Origin: Stratiolaelaps scimitus
Lineage: Eukaryota > Arthropoda > Arachnida > Mesostigmata > Laelapidae
Length of the DNA stretch: 64,000 nucleotides
Assembly (NCBI GenBank): GCA_019614645.1
Contig: JABWDB010000004.1
Coordinates: 2,852,001-2,916,000 of the forward strand
Direction: 5' to 3'
Part shown: positions 1 through 13,186 of the stretch, in pieces
Position numbering within the stretch: position 1 is the stretch's first letter
Layout of the letters: the number at the start of each line of letters is the position of its first letter
Notes under the pieces: generated by a model
What the model was told of the DNA's origin: nothing
Seen by the model: the letters and a program-made list of their open reading frames with translations, nothing else
The model's database searches: none
Made by a program: the position numbers and the translations under genes

Positions 1-3000
1 AGAGAAAAACACACGACGTTAGAACCAATGGCTACAATAGCGGTAGCATCTTTTCCACTGTTCACCATTTGTTGTCGTGTGATCGGTGATTTTTACAGCG
101 GCTTCCTGTTTGTATTTTAGCTGCCGGAACCGTCGCGAGGCGGCCTGTTGGCTGGTGGCTGTTTAGTCTGTCTTAGCAGACAATACCTTACTAACAGGAA
201 CCTTTCAGCTTACTGCATAGCCGATAGGTTTGCAAGTGGGATGTACTCCCCTGCCAATCCCCAATGCTTCCCGCGCTGCCACTGTGCCGCTTTTTGGCCG
301 TGCTGTACATCGGTCTGTATAACATTAGCTGGTCTTCCTCTTTGTTGGATTCGGCAGGACACCACATAAGGTGTCCTGCTAGACAGGAAGGAAGGGAATT
401 AGCGTGTGAAGCAGCACAGAGTCGACCATGATCCGGGCTGGGGACCGACGCATAGTCCGCAGAATAGGAGAAAGGTGGACGGTTTCGAGCGACTACCATT
501 GGTGAGGAAAGTTGCCTCCGTCTGCTGTCCTGTCTTCCTCTAACAGACGGGTCCGAGCTCCCTGTCCGCAGTCCTGTGCTACCTTGACTGCCTGTGACGA
601 AGGCGGCAGTGGTGGCAGCGTTAGCGCATCGAACCCTCTGGCTTGACTGAACGCGGGGAAGGCCTTGCCACATCTACCCACCACTGTCCGACTCGTTTCC
701 CGCGGCCCCCGTCGTAGACGGCTACCCCCCCCCAAAAGTTGCCCTCGGAATCCTCTGCCTCCGTCGGCGGACTTTGCCAGTAACCAGCCTGCGGTCTGTC
801 CCTGTTCCTTTCTCGTCCATAGCTGCAGCAGACACGAAGCTGGTTGGCCGGCCCCTACATTCGATGTGGTATAACTGCAGTGTGGGGCTGCAGCGCTGGT
901 TGTAGTCGCTGGTTGGCGGCAGGTAGTGGTGGCGGTGCTGGCGTAGGATTGGTACTCCGCGAATCGCGGCCATAGCCGGCCTAGATGTGGTTAGTGGCTG
1001 GCGGTCTTAGTCCGTTGCTCTCGTATCGTACGGCAAGCTTGGATGGACGGGACGCCTATGTGAGGTTATGCGTCTGGCTGTGCGTCCCCGCGTAAGCGTC
1101 GGTGTGTCCTGAGTATAGGGGGTAGTGTACCCTGGGACTCGTGGGTGTTGGCTGTTCGGCGCACGGCTTGCCCACGGGGGTGGGTCTGTTCGCAGTCCAC
1201 CGGATAGCCAGCCAGCCGGACCACCACTCGGTGGCGAACGATGTCCTAGGTGGCTGCGGCGGCGGCGGCGGCGGCGGCTGCTGCTCGTAGATGTCCGTGT
1301 GCGGACGTGAGCGGGATGTGAATGAACCGAGTGAATTTGGAGCTGGCACCACCCGGGCGGAAGAGACGCTGCTCGAAGGGGCCTGGGCTAGCTTGCAGCT
1401 AGCCGCGAGTGCGTGAGTGAGTATACGCGTATGTGCGTAGCAAAAGCCAGCAGCAGAAATAGCTAGACTCATAGGGAAGCTCTGGGAGACGTAGGGACGA
1501 TGGCGTCAATATCCATTGCGCGTCCGCCGCGGCGGGTCCTCATCGTTGCCAAAGGAAGAGAACGGGCTACTACTCAGCGAAGCGGGGACTGGTTCTGCAA
1601 GATGGGAAGGGGAACAGAAGGAAGAAGACCCGATGCGGTGTGTGCCTCCCCGTTCCTTGAAAAGGCGTCAAAGGATCGAGTCCCAGGGTACTAGCCAGGG
1701 ACACAGAGAGATGGAGAACATGCGAGATAGAGAGAGAGAGAGAGAGCGAGAGACAGCAGAGAACGAAGGGCAAATCGAACGGTGTACCGCTGGTTCAGTT
1801 TCAGGCACCTCGATTCGGGACGGCGGAAACCCGCGAAGTCTGACGATTCCCAGGGGGTTCGTGCGGCGAGCGGGGGCATTGGATGCTACGACATGTTGGC
1901 TGTCCTCAGACATTACTACGACCATTGGGTGGCGAGTGCGCTTGTCAGGGGCTGCTCGCTTGCCTTCCTCCGTGGTGGCTGCTGGGGACTGGGGTCTGGT
2001 GACCGGTGGACGGTCCGTGGCGCTTGCGCTCTACGCGGTGCTATCAACGATGGGGCCGCAGAACATCGTCGTCGTCGTCGTCAATAGCCGAGCAAAACGT
2101 TGGAGTAGAGTTGGGTTGTGGAGGGGGGTGGGCGTTCGCTTGTGGGAAAACGAGAAAGGAACGACGAAAAAAAGAGATGGAGTCCTCACGATAATTGAAT
2201 TAGCGTAGTCATTACACTTGTGTGCTAGTATCACCATCGTCTGACACTGTCATAGCCGCTGCCACTGTGCCCGTCCAATGACAGCGGCCCGATAGCTGGG
2301 CCGCTCCTGCAGCTCCGGTAGCGGGGGCACGATAATGACTTGCGAATTGTTGCAGCAAAATTGTAGCATGCATATTTTACAACGCTCAACGAACTGTCAC
2401 GATTGTGTGTGTGTGTGTGTGCGTGCGTGCCATGATGCGGCGATGTAATCAGCTTGAGTTCGTTATAGCAATATGTCGCGCATATATAATACAATGGGTT
2501 GTTCATGTGTTATGTGCTGATGGGCTCTTGTATCATTTGAGGATTAGCCGCCGGATGCCGACAGCTAGTTTGGTCGAGCATGTTCAAACGGCCCTGGAAA
2601 ACATGTGAAAATTTTATGATCTTGACGATTTGGCGATTCTTGGAGCTCAATGCAGGTTGGACTTCTCAAACGATATATAAGCCTTCTCCCGTAAGTGTGG
2701 ACATACATGGGTTCAAAACAGTACGAAAGTATTGTTATTTTAATTTAAAAAAATAGGCTATTTCAAACTTTTAGCGTCATTAATGATACAGAAGGATCAT
2801 TGGTCCACACACAGTTAATCGGAAAGTGAACAACGTTGATCGCGCCAAAGACTCGTTTCGGGTCTTCTGTGTCGATAATAGGCTCACAGATTCGTTTGGA
2901 AATCCTGGTCGTCCGATTATTCTTGGATGAAAGCATCAACAAACAACACTTGCTTTCCTTGACTTGAATGTTTTCGTCTTAATAAAATTTATAAAGGAGC

Positions 3001-6000
3001 CTCTTGTCGATATTTTCACCTAAAAGTAATCCTGTTATTGTTTAATAGTAGCTCTGGGCTTAGATCAATTATATGCCATGCTTGATTATCGATTTCTTTG
3101 GAATTCAAGCTACGAACCCACTGTGTGTTCTAGTACGAATCTTGTGGAAGGTGTCGTCTGGACTCTCCACCTGAAATACTGAACCTTGCCTTCTTGGCAC
3201 AAGTTCTAGCTCTTTCATACGCTAAGTAGGAACAAGAATAGGGCGACCGAAGAGTTGGATAGACGCGTATGCGACTGGGTGGTGGGATGCCGCCTGACCC
3301 GACGTAACTATCCGTACTTGAACCCCGGGTTCCATCCATGCCGTTGTCCGAGGGAGTTCGCCAGCCTCGAAAGTCAAGCCTAGCTCTAAGCTGCGCAGAA
3401 GACGGTGCGCGTTCATTCTCGTTGTTACTCGTCTGGTTTCTTATTATCGTGGTTCGTTTGCGCTTTGCCCCGATGGCTGCTCGGAAGACAGAGGCTGCGC
3501 TTGCATTCAAGCGGAGGAGGCGATGCCCTGGCAAATACGAGAACGCGAAAAACGGAGACGGCGAAGCAACACGAAATGCGAAATCCACAAAAACGCGATT
3601 CTGCCGACCGATCCAAGACTCGTCTTCCCTCCCCAGACGCATGCTTGTGCGTTTCGCGGACGAGTGTAGGGTGGTGGCACCAGAACAGCCCGCGGGAGGG
3701 GAAGGCCAGCGAAATCGCGGTGGGATCTGCGACACTGGAAATAGCCGCTCCTGGCCCTCTGGATGTAGCTGAATCCGATAGGAACGTAATTGCGTCAGAT
3801 GCTTAGGCTGCGAAGATGCTGCTTCGGCCACTGCTAGGAAAAAGCGACTGCGGCGGCACCGATGCAGCTGGTGGCGGTAGCAGCGGGCTAGCGAATTTGG
3901 GGAGAGGAGTCTTTAAAGATATCGGCCGGCAAGAACTTGGCAGGAAGGGTCTGTGCTTCTGCGCCGGCCGGCGGTGGGTGGAATCCTTGGGAATGAAATC
4001 TTATGCCGCCGTCTTTGTGGGGTCTCTCCTGATGGGTCTCGCCGGCAGCGACCCTTGCTGCTGACGATAGATCGCGCGGGGGAGAGGCCTGCAAGGAGGG
4101 CAAGGGGAGACATTGAAATGCAGGTAGCAGATGGTTGAGGTGCTCCATTGGGGAGAGACGGAGACAGGAGAAGTGGAAAACGAAGAAGACGAAGAATCCG
4201 GCAGCGGCAGAGAAGTTCGGCAATACGTTGCTGCGGCAGCAAAGAGCGGAAATAACCCAAGAGGAGGACAAGAGCATGGGGACAAGGAGTAAGAAATTGG
4301 GCTTGAGGTTGGACGCCTGAGCTGTGTTGGGTCGGATCTGGTTGAGAGGGGAGTCCGGAATCAATAACACGCTATTAAAGCCTCAAAGGAGCGCGCGATG
4401 GCCGGGAAATGTGATCAGAGCCCGGGGTTGGGGGGAGGGGGCATGTCAAGGCGGTACACGGAATGGGCCTCTGAAGTGGGGTTTGGATTGCAGGGAGCTG
4501 AAGTGAAGGGGATGGCGGTGTCTCGGACTGTCTGTAAGCGTAAGGAGCACCCTGCTCCTGCTAAAGGCGAAGCGAGCCAGTCTTCAAGCGCTTGTCGCGC
4601 TTCCCAGGTTGGTCACCTAACCGTAGCTACGGTGTGTAGAAAGCGGTGTGCTAGCCAACGGACGAAGCAAAGAGATCGAGTCGTCGCAATAGGAGTAGTA
4701 GTGAGTGGTTAGTGGCACCAGACTTCTCTTCATTTAATGATCGAGAGTAGGTGGGAGGTGCCGAAAGACTATTGTTGGTGGGCGGTTGGGTTTTAGAGAG
4801 GAAACCGAAACGGACAGATTGATGTGGTAATAGTAGTGGTAGTAGTTGTTGTTGTACTACTGTAGACTGGGATCACGGCGGGGGAATAGGATGTCGTGGC
4901 CGCCTTGTAAGAAGTCGTAAGAAGCGCACCGAAGAACAATGACGTGAGGAACGTCGTCGTCTATGTGCAACCGAACATGGCTTTTAGCTAATTCACAAAT
5001 TATCGACCGTACGTCGAGCAGTGGAAATAAACGGAGCCCAACTCTACAAAAGTGGAACTGCCACTACGATCAAGCTGCAGAAGCTAACTGCTGCGTTCGG
5101 AAGAGGGGTGTGGAAAGAGAGCCCTAAACAATACGTAACGATACTGCCAAATGGAGCAGTCAGCAGCGTCGCAGTTCAGCTCCCCCCAAAAATAAAAAAG
5201 TCAGGTGAATCCTTCCACCATCGCTTCCTCTACACCGCTACGACCGGTACCATTACGATACTGCAACTCTCGACAACAACGAACTCTCGACAGAGGGCGT
5301 AACATGAGTTGGTTGAGATTTCATTTCGAGTGCTAAGTTTGTGCCTGTGCCGCTCATCTCAAAGCCCGCCGCAAACCTCCACCACTGCCGGGATACTGCT
5401 CATCTGCGGGAGCAAAAATGCACATACATTTCTGAAAGCCAACGACGGCGGCCTGTTAAGTTCGTCTCCTGCTGTGGGGTCTGGCCGCGTGTGCTACGTG
5501 CTAGGAGTGTCTTGTTCGCATCCTCCGGCGGCCCTTTGTGGCTCTTCGCCGCATCCGCTTTATTACTTCGTTCTTCAATCAACGGCGACTAGTGCAACTT
5601 AAACAGGGAGAACTACATTGAAGACGGGGATAAGCCGCCACATGACACTACAACATGACGGGCCTGAGACGTTATAGCGTCCTCTCCGACTCATTCAAGT
5701 TGCGCGCCCGCGTGTTTGTGTGTTTATGTGAGTGTGTGTGTGTGGTAAGCGTACAGTGTACACTTCGCGTCGTTGTACGCGACACGGATTCGCCGCGTCT
5801 GGCTCATTGATGTGACTCTGCTCGAACCGGCGAAACAGGAGCATTGTTTTTAAGTCCGTGGGGCGGGTAGCTGAAAAATGCTGCCGAACAGTTCCGAAGC
5901 AAGCGGGTCAGACCGGCACGGACAAAGCAGATCGAGAAAGCCGCCTTGGGGCGTTGCACCCATTGTAACGACGCGATTACTTAGGGGTTTTCTCCTTACA

Positions 6001-7822
6001 GAAGTATATATATGACATTTTCCACAAAAGAAACGCACCGCCACAAGAAAACGATAAATGATAGCCAGAATTTGTGTGGTAGGTCAGTGCACGGCAGGGC
6101 AATGTAGAGCGTGGGGATTTTGGCAATATGACCACAAATTGTTCTTTGCGGGTGAATTGCATGGCGCCGCCTGACCATAACGGCCGACTATCAAGCAATA
6201 TATCGGGAGCATTCAGTTTGAAGTCTGAGTCCTTGTAAAGGTTCGGGGGAAGGGTCTCTATAGAAGAAGGAGGCCCGCTTGGGCCTTATTTTATGAGGAC
6301 GAGGCGGAACAACAGCGTATGTACAACGATCAGGCCAATGGCGTGGCATATTCGTGCTGTTAAGCGAGTGTAAATAACATGTGTACTATTGTTAGTAGGC
6401 AGGAAATGTCCATGTCACTTATCAGAGGGATTTCGTTGATTGGTCTTATTATGTTTGTGACTACATTACCGGTTGTTGACCTGTTAACTCACGAGAGTGT
6501 GACGTGCAGTTGGTAGTTCATAATAAGCTGCGAGCTCAAATCATTGTTTGAGAATGTTGAAAAAGGGCATTACAGTATTCACTCGTCGATCGGAATCAAA
6601 GCCGTCGTCACATCAGACCCGTGGCGAGGCTACAGATCTGAGGATATGCAACTTGTTGACGCTCAAGTAGACCAGTCAGTTTATATAACCGTATGAAATA
6701 GGTTTGGTTTCGTAATATAAAGGCTTTCGCCGCAGGACACATCGCACAATCCTCCGTACATAGGTTTAACCGCTTACGAGTGCGGACCTCATATTATTTG
6801 TCGGGCGGATTCCATGGACTATACAGCTTGTCACGATATCCAAAAGAAAAACGACCTCTTGAAGAATATATCGATTTCGCATGTCTCGCCATATATATTT
6901 GCCCATTATAAAAAAAGCCCTCCTACTAGCCGCTTGTAAACAGTTTCTATTTAGAATTTATGGCGTTTTGTTTTGCTCTATTATATTTGATACAATCGTG
7001 ATTCATGTCCAATATCTAAGTGTCTCTCGTTTGTCACATTGAACATCGCAAACAAGCCACCTTCTCGTAAGCTTTCACTCTAACTTCGAGGGAAATTGTA
7101 CGGAATTATGACATTAAATGCTGGTGCCCTTAAGTTTATTATTTTCCGTTCGAGGCGTCGTAATTTTCCCATAAGAAAATGTGCGCGAGACCCGGCGTTA
7201 TATTCCAGCAGAAAAATTATAGCCGTAATATGTAGAACCGATAGGTTATCAAAAACACATAGAGGTCGTGTCTGCGTGATACGATAAGTACTTCGGCATT
7301 AGAGCTGCTAGTACCGTATCCACGCCCTTCATCTGTGGCCAGTTATCATTCTAAATACTTTTAAGCGAAATAGATTTCTGTTGACTGCTGATGCGGTTAC
7401 TCGGTTAATCCATTTACGATCTTTCATTGAGAGACGGAAGACTGGGCCAGTCGGCTGGTCCGTAAGGGAATCTTAAATCCGATTTCGTCCGTTGGCGAAG
7501 TCGGCTGTATTTGCTGCCGCCACGTCCTCCCTGTTCCTCTAAAGACCCGTGGCGAAAGTGGCCTCTTCTTGACTCGCAAGCCGCAGTCGCAACTGAGTTC
7601 TACAGATAGAATCGAACGTTTCGATCGCCACCATCGCATGACACGGCCCCGCCGTAGTGAGGCGGATTAGGTTATCTCTACTGCCGGTGTATAACTAAGT
7701 GTGTTTATTGACCTTATCTGTGTCTGACCTTCTCCTGCTCTGTTTTTATGCTTCTACTTCTCTCTAACTCTCTCTCTCTCTCGATGTGTGTGCTTACGTG
7801 TCCTCTTATTTTCCTCTTCCAG
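1..7822. other. GC-rich then AT-rich region upstream of first recognised X11 exon
   Basis: About 300-5800 is GC- and CpG-rich with many overlapping open frames on both strands, as expected of base composition and not of coding. It contains a (GCG)n run near 1258, an (AG)n run near 1731, a (GTC)n run near 2067 and a (GT)n run near 2403. From about 5900 to 7800 composition drops to ordinary AT-rich intron-like sequence. The simplest reading is promoter, 5' UTR and first intron of the X11/Mint gene on the plus strand, but no core promoter element or first coding exon could be fixed. One possible exon at 4989-5302 is listed separately. Confidence 0.4.
4989..5302 (+). CDS. Possible exon or small ORF, unrecognised
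   Basis: An open frame follows a possible acceptor (ggcttttag, ending at 4988) and runs to a TAA at 5300-5302. The predicted peptide has balanced composition (for example segments QLYKSGTATTIKLQ and KQYVTILPNGAVSSVAVQ), unlike the Arg/Ser/Pro-rich shadow frames around it. There is no in-frame ATG at its start, so it would have to be a spliced exon. A GTGAAT donor-like site lies at about 5204. It lies upstream of X11 on the same strand but I could not join it in phase to the exon at 7823. It may be chance. Confidence 0.2.
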
Positions 7823-8099
7823 TTCCTCCGTTCGGTCGATGCGTTTATCTCGTCGCCAACGGATAACGAGAACTTCGTGCTCGAGCAGCACCGGGATGGC
7901 CGTGATCGGGATCAGCGCGACCGGGATCGCGAAGAAACGGTCAACATCACCGACAACCTCCTGAGTGAGGTCGCACCCAGAGGAGTTATGGACCAGGACG
8001 AAACCGGTTCAAACCTGCATGGGACCGCAACGGGAACCGGAGCTGGAGGTGGTTGTGGATTTAAGGAAAGCCGCAACTCGATGGGAGTCACTTTCAAGG
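7823..8099 (+). CDS. X11/Mint adaptor, coding exon 1 of 16 recognised (N-terminal low-complexity)
   Basis: This exon follows a pyrimidine-rich acceptor (ttttcctcttccag) and ends at a GTCAGT donor. It enters in phase 0 and leaves in phase 1, which fits the next exon at 16650. It encodes a charged stretch (DRDQRDRDREE) and then a Gly/Thr-rich stretch. The first in-frame ATG inside it is at 7988, but the frame is open across the acceptor, so the true start is probably in an unidentified upstream exon. No domain is visible. Assignment to X11 rests on phase and strand continuity only. The donor is a non-typical GTCAGT. Confidence 0.6.
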
Positions 8100-9395
8100 G
8101 TCAGTGATCATGACACTAGGAATGAAGTGGGAACGTCGAATAGGCTAGCGGCTGCCCGCGGGCGCTAGGAGTAGACGCGCGGGAGAACGCATTGCACCGC
8201 GGGTATAGACGAGGGGCGAGGTCACAGACGATATGGCATTGAAGATTCGAATAGGCACAGCCGCCTGCCTGCCGCAGTCTCGGACAGAAGGGGAAGACGA
8301 TATAGTGCCCACCCACACACGTAGATACGGAGCCGAAACTCAATTGTGGGTGGATGATTGTGTAAGTGGATGTGAATGAGAACGGCAACAAAGTCTCTAT
8401 GAAGAGGGAGAAACTTCTTCTCTTCCTGAGACGGAGAGAGAGAGAGAGGAGTTCGCTCTATCGGATACAGCATACCCTATAGTGGACCGCCCAGGTTGGT
8501 ACAAGACAAGGCGGCAAAGGAGCTAAACAGGCAGCCTACCAGTAGCAGCTCAGGCAAACCGACACATACCTACACACAGGCACACGATACTCTGTTCTTC
8601 ATTGGAGAACATTTGCTGGACCACCAGGGAGCAGTAGGTATGTAGCAGCTCATAGGAGAGACGCCGATCGTAATAGCGTCAGAGGCAAAATGGAGAGGGC
8701 ACCCACAACGTCCCAACTCAGTAACGCTGTAACGAGAATTGTACACGGGGTAGGAACTCCTGGGGTACTCTTGGCTTCTGTCCTTCTTTCTCTCAATCTC
8801 TCTCGAGCTCTCCATGTCACATTACTTCCCTGCAGTTGTGTGGTTGCTTCCCGGCCAGCGAGCCAGCCAGCCAAAGAGAAGTTAAGGAGACGAGGGAGGC
8901 AGGAGTCGAGGCGAGCAGGGGATGGAAACGAAAAGGCCTCTGGTCGACGCATGGAGCTGTGGATTGAGACAGGGCCAAGCGACCAACCGAATGTTCAACG
9001 TTGCGCGAAGCCAGCACAAATGAAGGTGAAGGCAAGCGGGAGGCAAAGGAGGAATTAGTTGCGGATTGAGAGGGGATGGCTCTAGGAAAGGAGCGCGGAG
9101 ATAGAACTCACCCACGCTGGGAATGACTACTTGCAGCCCGCTGGGGTGGCTGAAGCTGGGCGAGCGAGTTGTCGCGTTGTTCAGTCGACTTCGAGCTACA
9201 TTTCCCCTGTTTCCGACTGGCTTTCTGCACAGCAGAGCAGACGACACAAGCTTAAGGGACGCTATCCACTCGAAGATAGACGCCCTACTTGAAGAGGCTG
9301 CTAGGAAGCAGGTTCATAGTAGTTCGTAGGTGGACTTTCATTTTAGGTTTAGTTCGTCTTTAGTCTCAGGTTTCTTGGCTTTGGTAAAAGAACAC

Positions 9396-9445
<50 letters not shown>

Positions 9446-11662
9446 AAAGCGACACGCTGTGGTCTGGTCTGCCACTCAATGTTGGTTGTCATAAAGATTG
9501 AGTTGAGGAAGAAGTTTTCGCTCTCTTCCGAATGCTGAGGGCACCCCCGGTGCTAATGACGCCGTTGCCCAACGCGGCCGTGTTGAAGGAGACGCCTGCT
9601 GCTTTGGCAGCAATGAAAATACGAGGTCAACGGGTGGCGGCACGCTGACACTCGTTAGATGCCCCTGTGCGTCCGTTATATGCTTGGCCTGGTGCCACGG
9701 CCGGCATGGTAATTTTAGGAAACGTATGTGTGTGTATGGAATGCAATTGTATTCTCGAGGCGGTGGGTGGGCAGTCGTTCCAAACTGCCGAAGGCAAAAT
9801 GCCGCGGCGTTTCGTTGGCTGCTGCTCAATGGGTTTGTGCTCCTCTGTGATGCAGAGTAGGCCGAGCTATGATGATTGCAAATGTGCAAGGAAGGCGGCC
9901 AAAACCGGCATCGTTTCACATGCGGTAGCGCATGCATTCGATCGTATGCAGCACGGACTGAAAGTAAACGATAGCTTGGGTTTGAACGATATTTGGAAAC
10001 TATATATATATATATATATATTTATATTATATGGGGACATACCATAAAGTGTTACACCTGTAGTTCAGAACTTATCGCCTATATACTACGGGCTAAGAAC
10101 TACAGTTATTCGATATAGTAAAATCTGTCGGTTTAAGGTAATCGCACTGAAGGTTAATCGAGAGGCCGTCATACCGTACACTTCATCCGATGTCAGGCAA
10201 CGTCGGATTCTTTCTTAATACCACGATCGAGACCATTCTAATGCAGTATCTTCAATTCGCGAACATTTGCACGTTTCCCGTATGGCTCCGAAGCTGCGGA
10301 ATCGTATACATTTACGACTAATTATCGAAACACTGCGAAGCCGCTTGCAATAGCCGAGCCTGTCCAAACCCGCGTTCCCCCCTTCACTATCGTGCTTAGT
10401 GATGCGCTTTTTGGTATTGGTTGAGTGGCGAATTCCCTTCAGCCGTGCTTCGGCGGCCACCGCTCGAACCTGGTAGACAAATGTTGTCATCCAAAATTCT
10501 ATCTAACCTTCCCATCCTATCCAGCCCTAGCCCCATTTGGCGCACAATGAGACGTCCAATGGGGAACGACCCCTCGACGAATCTGCCTCTATTATATATC
10601 GCGCAAGAAGTGCACACTACGCTATCTTTTTTCTCCTAGGATCAGCTTCCGGATCCTTCTCCAGGGTCGACCGACGCGTGTATGGGAAAGTCATCCGTCT
10701 TGGCTGTACCTTCTCAGAGTCTTGGCTACTCTCTTCCCTTTTGGGCCCACGAGGATGGTTCCGCTCGGAGACGTTCGTCTCCTTTGGTTCTCCTCTATTT
10801 TCTCCAATTGAGTAAAGAAGGGACCTATGCTCAGTATGTAGAGGGAAAATGATAAGCGAATGTGGTCGACGATGAGACGAGGAGTGTAAGAAGAGGAAAA
10901 ATAAAGTAACGACAACCTCGGGTAGAATACAGTGGACGCAGTCACAGGAGGTGCGTGGGGGGGGGGGGGGATATTTTCGATGAAGCCAATGGGCGGGTAG
11001 TGGCTTGCTGGTAGATTTAATTTAACGGAATATTGGACTGGCCGCTTCGTGTGGTCATTTTCAACCAGAACGAAGCCCGGCGCACTCGACCGAGTGAAGG
11101 AACACTGGACTGCAATGGGGAGTCCCGGACAGAGGCAGGAGAGATAGAATGGTGTTCATTTGGAGATCCTTATCTTTGATCAAACGTATGCGCACCTTTT
11201 TCTACTTTGAAACAACAAATACGAAATAGTTAAGTGCGTTACAAGTTACTTTACATGTATCATATATTTCTACGTGTGACTGTTACTCAAACATTTTTCC
11301 CGATACCTCCTATGAAGCGGCTTCTCGTTATCTCTGTACCTCTTCTGTTATTTTTTCTGAACGTAGACCTCTCGTTCCACCGAATAGCCAAATGTATTTC
11401 ACCGTTATATCATTGGCAAAGCTGAATAGCAATATGGGGGAGAGTCCGTCCACTGTAATGGGCTGACTATTATATATATAGTATGGATAGTTAGTGTTTG
11501 TAATGTAAGCTAGATTGACATGAACAGTGGAATCGGATAGAGCAAGAAGATTAGAAGCAAGACTAACTGCGGCCGGGGCTGGAATTTATATCTGAGAATG
11601 ATGTAAGTTAAAGCGAAAGTTACACTCACATAATGGGGGCTACACTATAGACCTCTTTCGTA
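8100..11662 (+). other. X11 intron 1, first part: GC-rich stretch and (GA)n microsatellite
   Basis: Sequence 8100-9340 is fairly GC-rich with several unsupported open frames. One, 9123-9329, is an ATG-initiated 68-codon frame with a helix-like C-terminal half (DAIHSKIDALLEEAARK), but it has no neighbouring splice partner. A long (GA)n run occupies about 9393-9441 and an (AT)n run lies at 10003-10021. A poly-G run is at about 10958. No supported gene is seen. Confidence 0.5.
9393..9441. repeat. (GA)n microsatellite
   Basis: A long, nearly pure GA run (two interruptions, AAAG) in X11 intron 1. Confidence 0.92.
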
Positions 11663-11882
11663 CAGTGGTGTGCGTATATTTCCGATATATTTCTACAAAC
11701 CGTTACAAAGAATACACATTTGAGGCATTTATTTTGTATCAGATTGGTTGTACGTGTCAAATAACAAACATACCACAAAGAACAGCGCCTATGACGGCGC
11801 AAACAGCCTGTTACAATGACATGTGTCATCTTTCGTGTGTGATAAGTCCGCCTCAGTTATCGAGTGTGTTCGCTGGGTTGAT
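11663..11882. repeat. Left terminal inverted repeat of Tc1-type element
   Basis: This is the inverted counterpart of 12966-13186. Shared blocks include gttacaaagaatacacat, tttgaggcatttatt and gttatcgagtgtgttcgctg in opposite orientation. A few small indels and substitutions separate the two arms, so the copy is not recent. Confidence 0.88.
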
Positions 11883-11904
11883 TCTCGCTTTCTTGTGCTA
11901 ATTA

Positions 11905-12925
11905 GTATCGTGCGGCATGCCCTCGCTAATTATAACGTTAAAGATTCGGCTTGGCATACAATCAACGACATTTAGCAGAATCTGGGTGCTGACCCCTTCC
12001 CAGGCCTCCAACAACGCCTCTTTTAGTGCTTCCACAAATGTATACTGCTGATTCGACGCATGTACTCGTCGGACAAGAATGCTTAAGAGGTTTTCTATTG
12101 GGTTGAAACCCGGAGAACACGGTGGTCACTCTAGGGTTTTAACTTTGTGCCGTCCTAACCACTCACGTGTACTCGCGCTGACATGAATTGTTGGAAATTA
12201 ATTGGCAGTCGATGAAATCTGGCCTAAACGGTAGTATATTGTCGGTCGAATGATCTCGCTATTCATTCGAGATGAGATGAAAGCGAGTTCGAGTTTGCCA
12301 AGCTCCTCAAACCATAAAGCGCTCCGCCGAAATTGCGCTTCGAGAAGTACCGCGAATCTTTACGTACATCATGCCAATAACCGTTAAATCCATCTAGCCC
12401 ATCTGAACTTAATTTCTTCTCGTCACTGAAGACGATATGAAATAACATAGTACCTTCTAGATAGATGTGAACCCTCAGGATACTATTTAAAAAACGTTGC
12501 CCCAATATTCACCAATGTCTTGTCTCTGCCCATATTTTTGCGAGCGAAATTTAGTTGGGCAGTCATGTGGCTTTGTTGAAGACGAGGTCTTGTTTTCACT
12601 TGCGCCCGTATGATATGCGGATAGCGCTTAATTGTCCTTAAAACTGCTTATCTGTGAACCTGACGGTTTAACTCCTGCCTACTTGCCTCGTTATGGTCGA
12701 ATTCGAGGCCAGTCGACAAATGTGCATGGCAGTTCGCTGGCTGGCCTTTCCTGGATGTCCTTTGGACTCATTAGTACCATACGTCGACGGAATGCGTAAA
12801 TACTTTAGTACTACGCAACGGCTTTTGCCAATTTCGCTGGCAATTGCAGCCAGGGTCTTTCCTGCTCGGTGTAAGGCAGTAATAACTGCTTTCTCCGTAT
12901 CAGTAAGGCTCGAAGCATGTCCCAT
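11905..12925 (-). pseudogene. Tc1-family transposase, disrupted
   Basis: Read on the minus strand, translation starts at an ATG at 12925 with the N-terminal paired-like helix-turn-helix typical of Tc1 transposases (MGHASSLTDTEKAVITAL, then an IASEIGKS segment). The first frame ends at 12668. A second frame at 12263-12505 carries the catalytic-core region (VFSDEKKLSSDGLDGF, then YWHDVRK and YFSKRNFGG). The C-terminal block near 12100 corresponds to the family's W-P-x-x-S-P-x-x-N-P-I-E-N motif. At least two frame breaks separate these parts, so the enzyme is inactive. Confidence 0.88.
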
Positions 12926-12965
12926 GACTACAGTACAGCGTGAATGCTCAAAACAAATTGGGTAA

Positions 12966-13186
12966 ACTCAGCGAACACACTCGATAACTGGGGGTGACTT
13001 ATCACTTTACACATCCGAAAAATGACACATTTCATTGTAGCAGCCTGTTTGCGCCGTCATATACGCTGTTGTCTGTGGTATGTATGTTATTTGACACGTA
13101 CAACCACAGAATAAATGCCTCAAATGTGTATTCTTTGTAACGACTTATAGAAATATAGGGGTGTCTTAAGTTTATGCACACCACCG
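12966..13186. repeat. Right terminal inverted repeat of Tc1-type element
   Basis: It mirrors 11663-11882 in inverted orientation and ends immediately before a TA dinucleotide. The outermost bases in reverse complement are CGGTGGTGTGC, against CAGTGGTGTGC at the left end. Confidence 0.88.

Larger units (their letters stand above)
11663..13186 (-). mobile_element. Tc1-type DNA transposon, full length but decayed
   Basis: The element is about 1524 bp and is flanked by TA dinucleotides (11661-11662 and 13187-13188), the target duplication of the Tc1/mariner superfamily. The outer ends read CAGTGGTGTGCG and, in reverse complement, CGGTGGTGTGCA. Each end belongs to an inverted repeat about 220 bp long. 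The transposase lies on the minus strand between the repeats and is broken by stops and frameshifts. It inserted in the first recognised intron of the X11 gene, antisense to it. It is non-autonomous as it stands. Confidence 0.9.

Noticed and set aside
290..360. An open frame with CCTSVCITLAGLPLC, the exact cysteine spacing of an insulin A chain
   Set aside because: The surrounding peptide has no signal peptide, no B chain and no dibasic sites, and sits in GC-rich DNA where all frames are open. Judged chance.
191..5600. Many long open frames on both strands in the first 5.6 kb
   Set aside because: Arg/Ser/Pro-rich translations with no splice logic; a result of GC-rich composition with few stop codons.
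12693..12965. Plus-strand 90-codon frame
   Set aside because: It is the antisense of the Tc1 transposase N-terminus.
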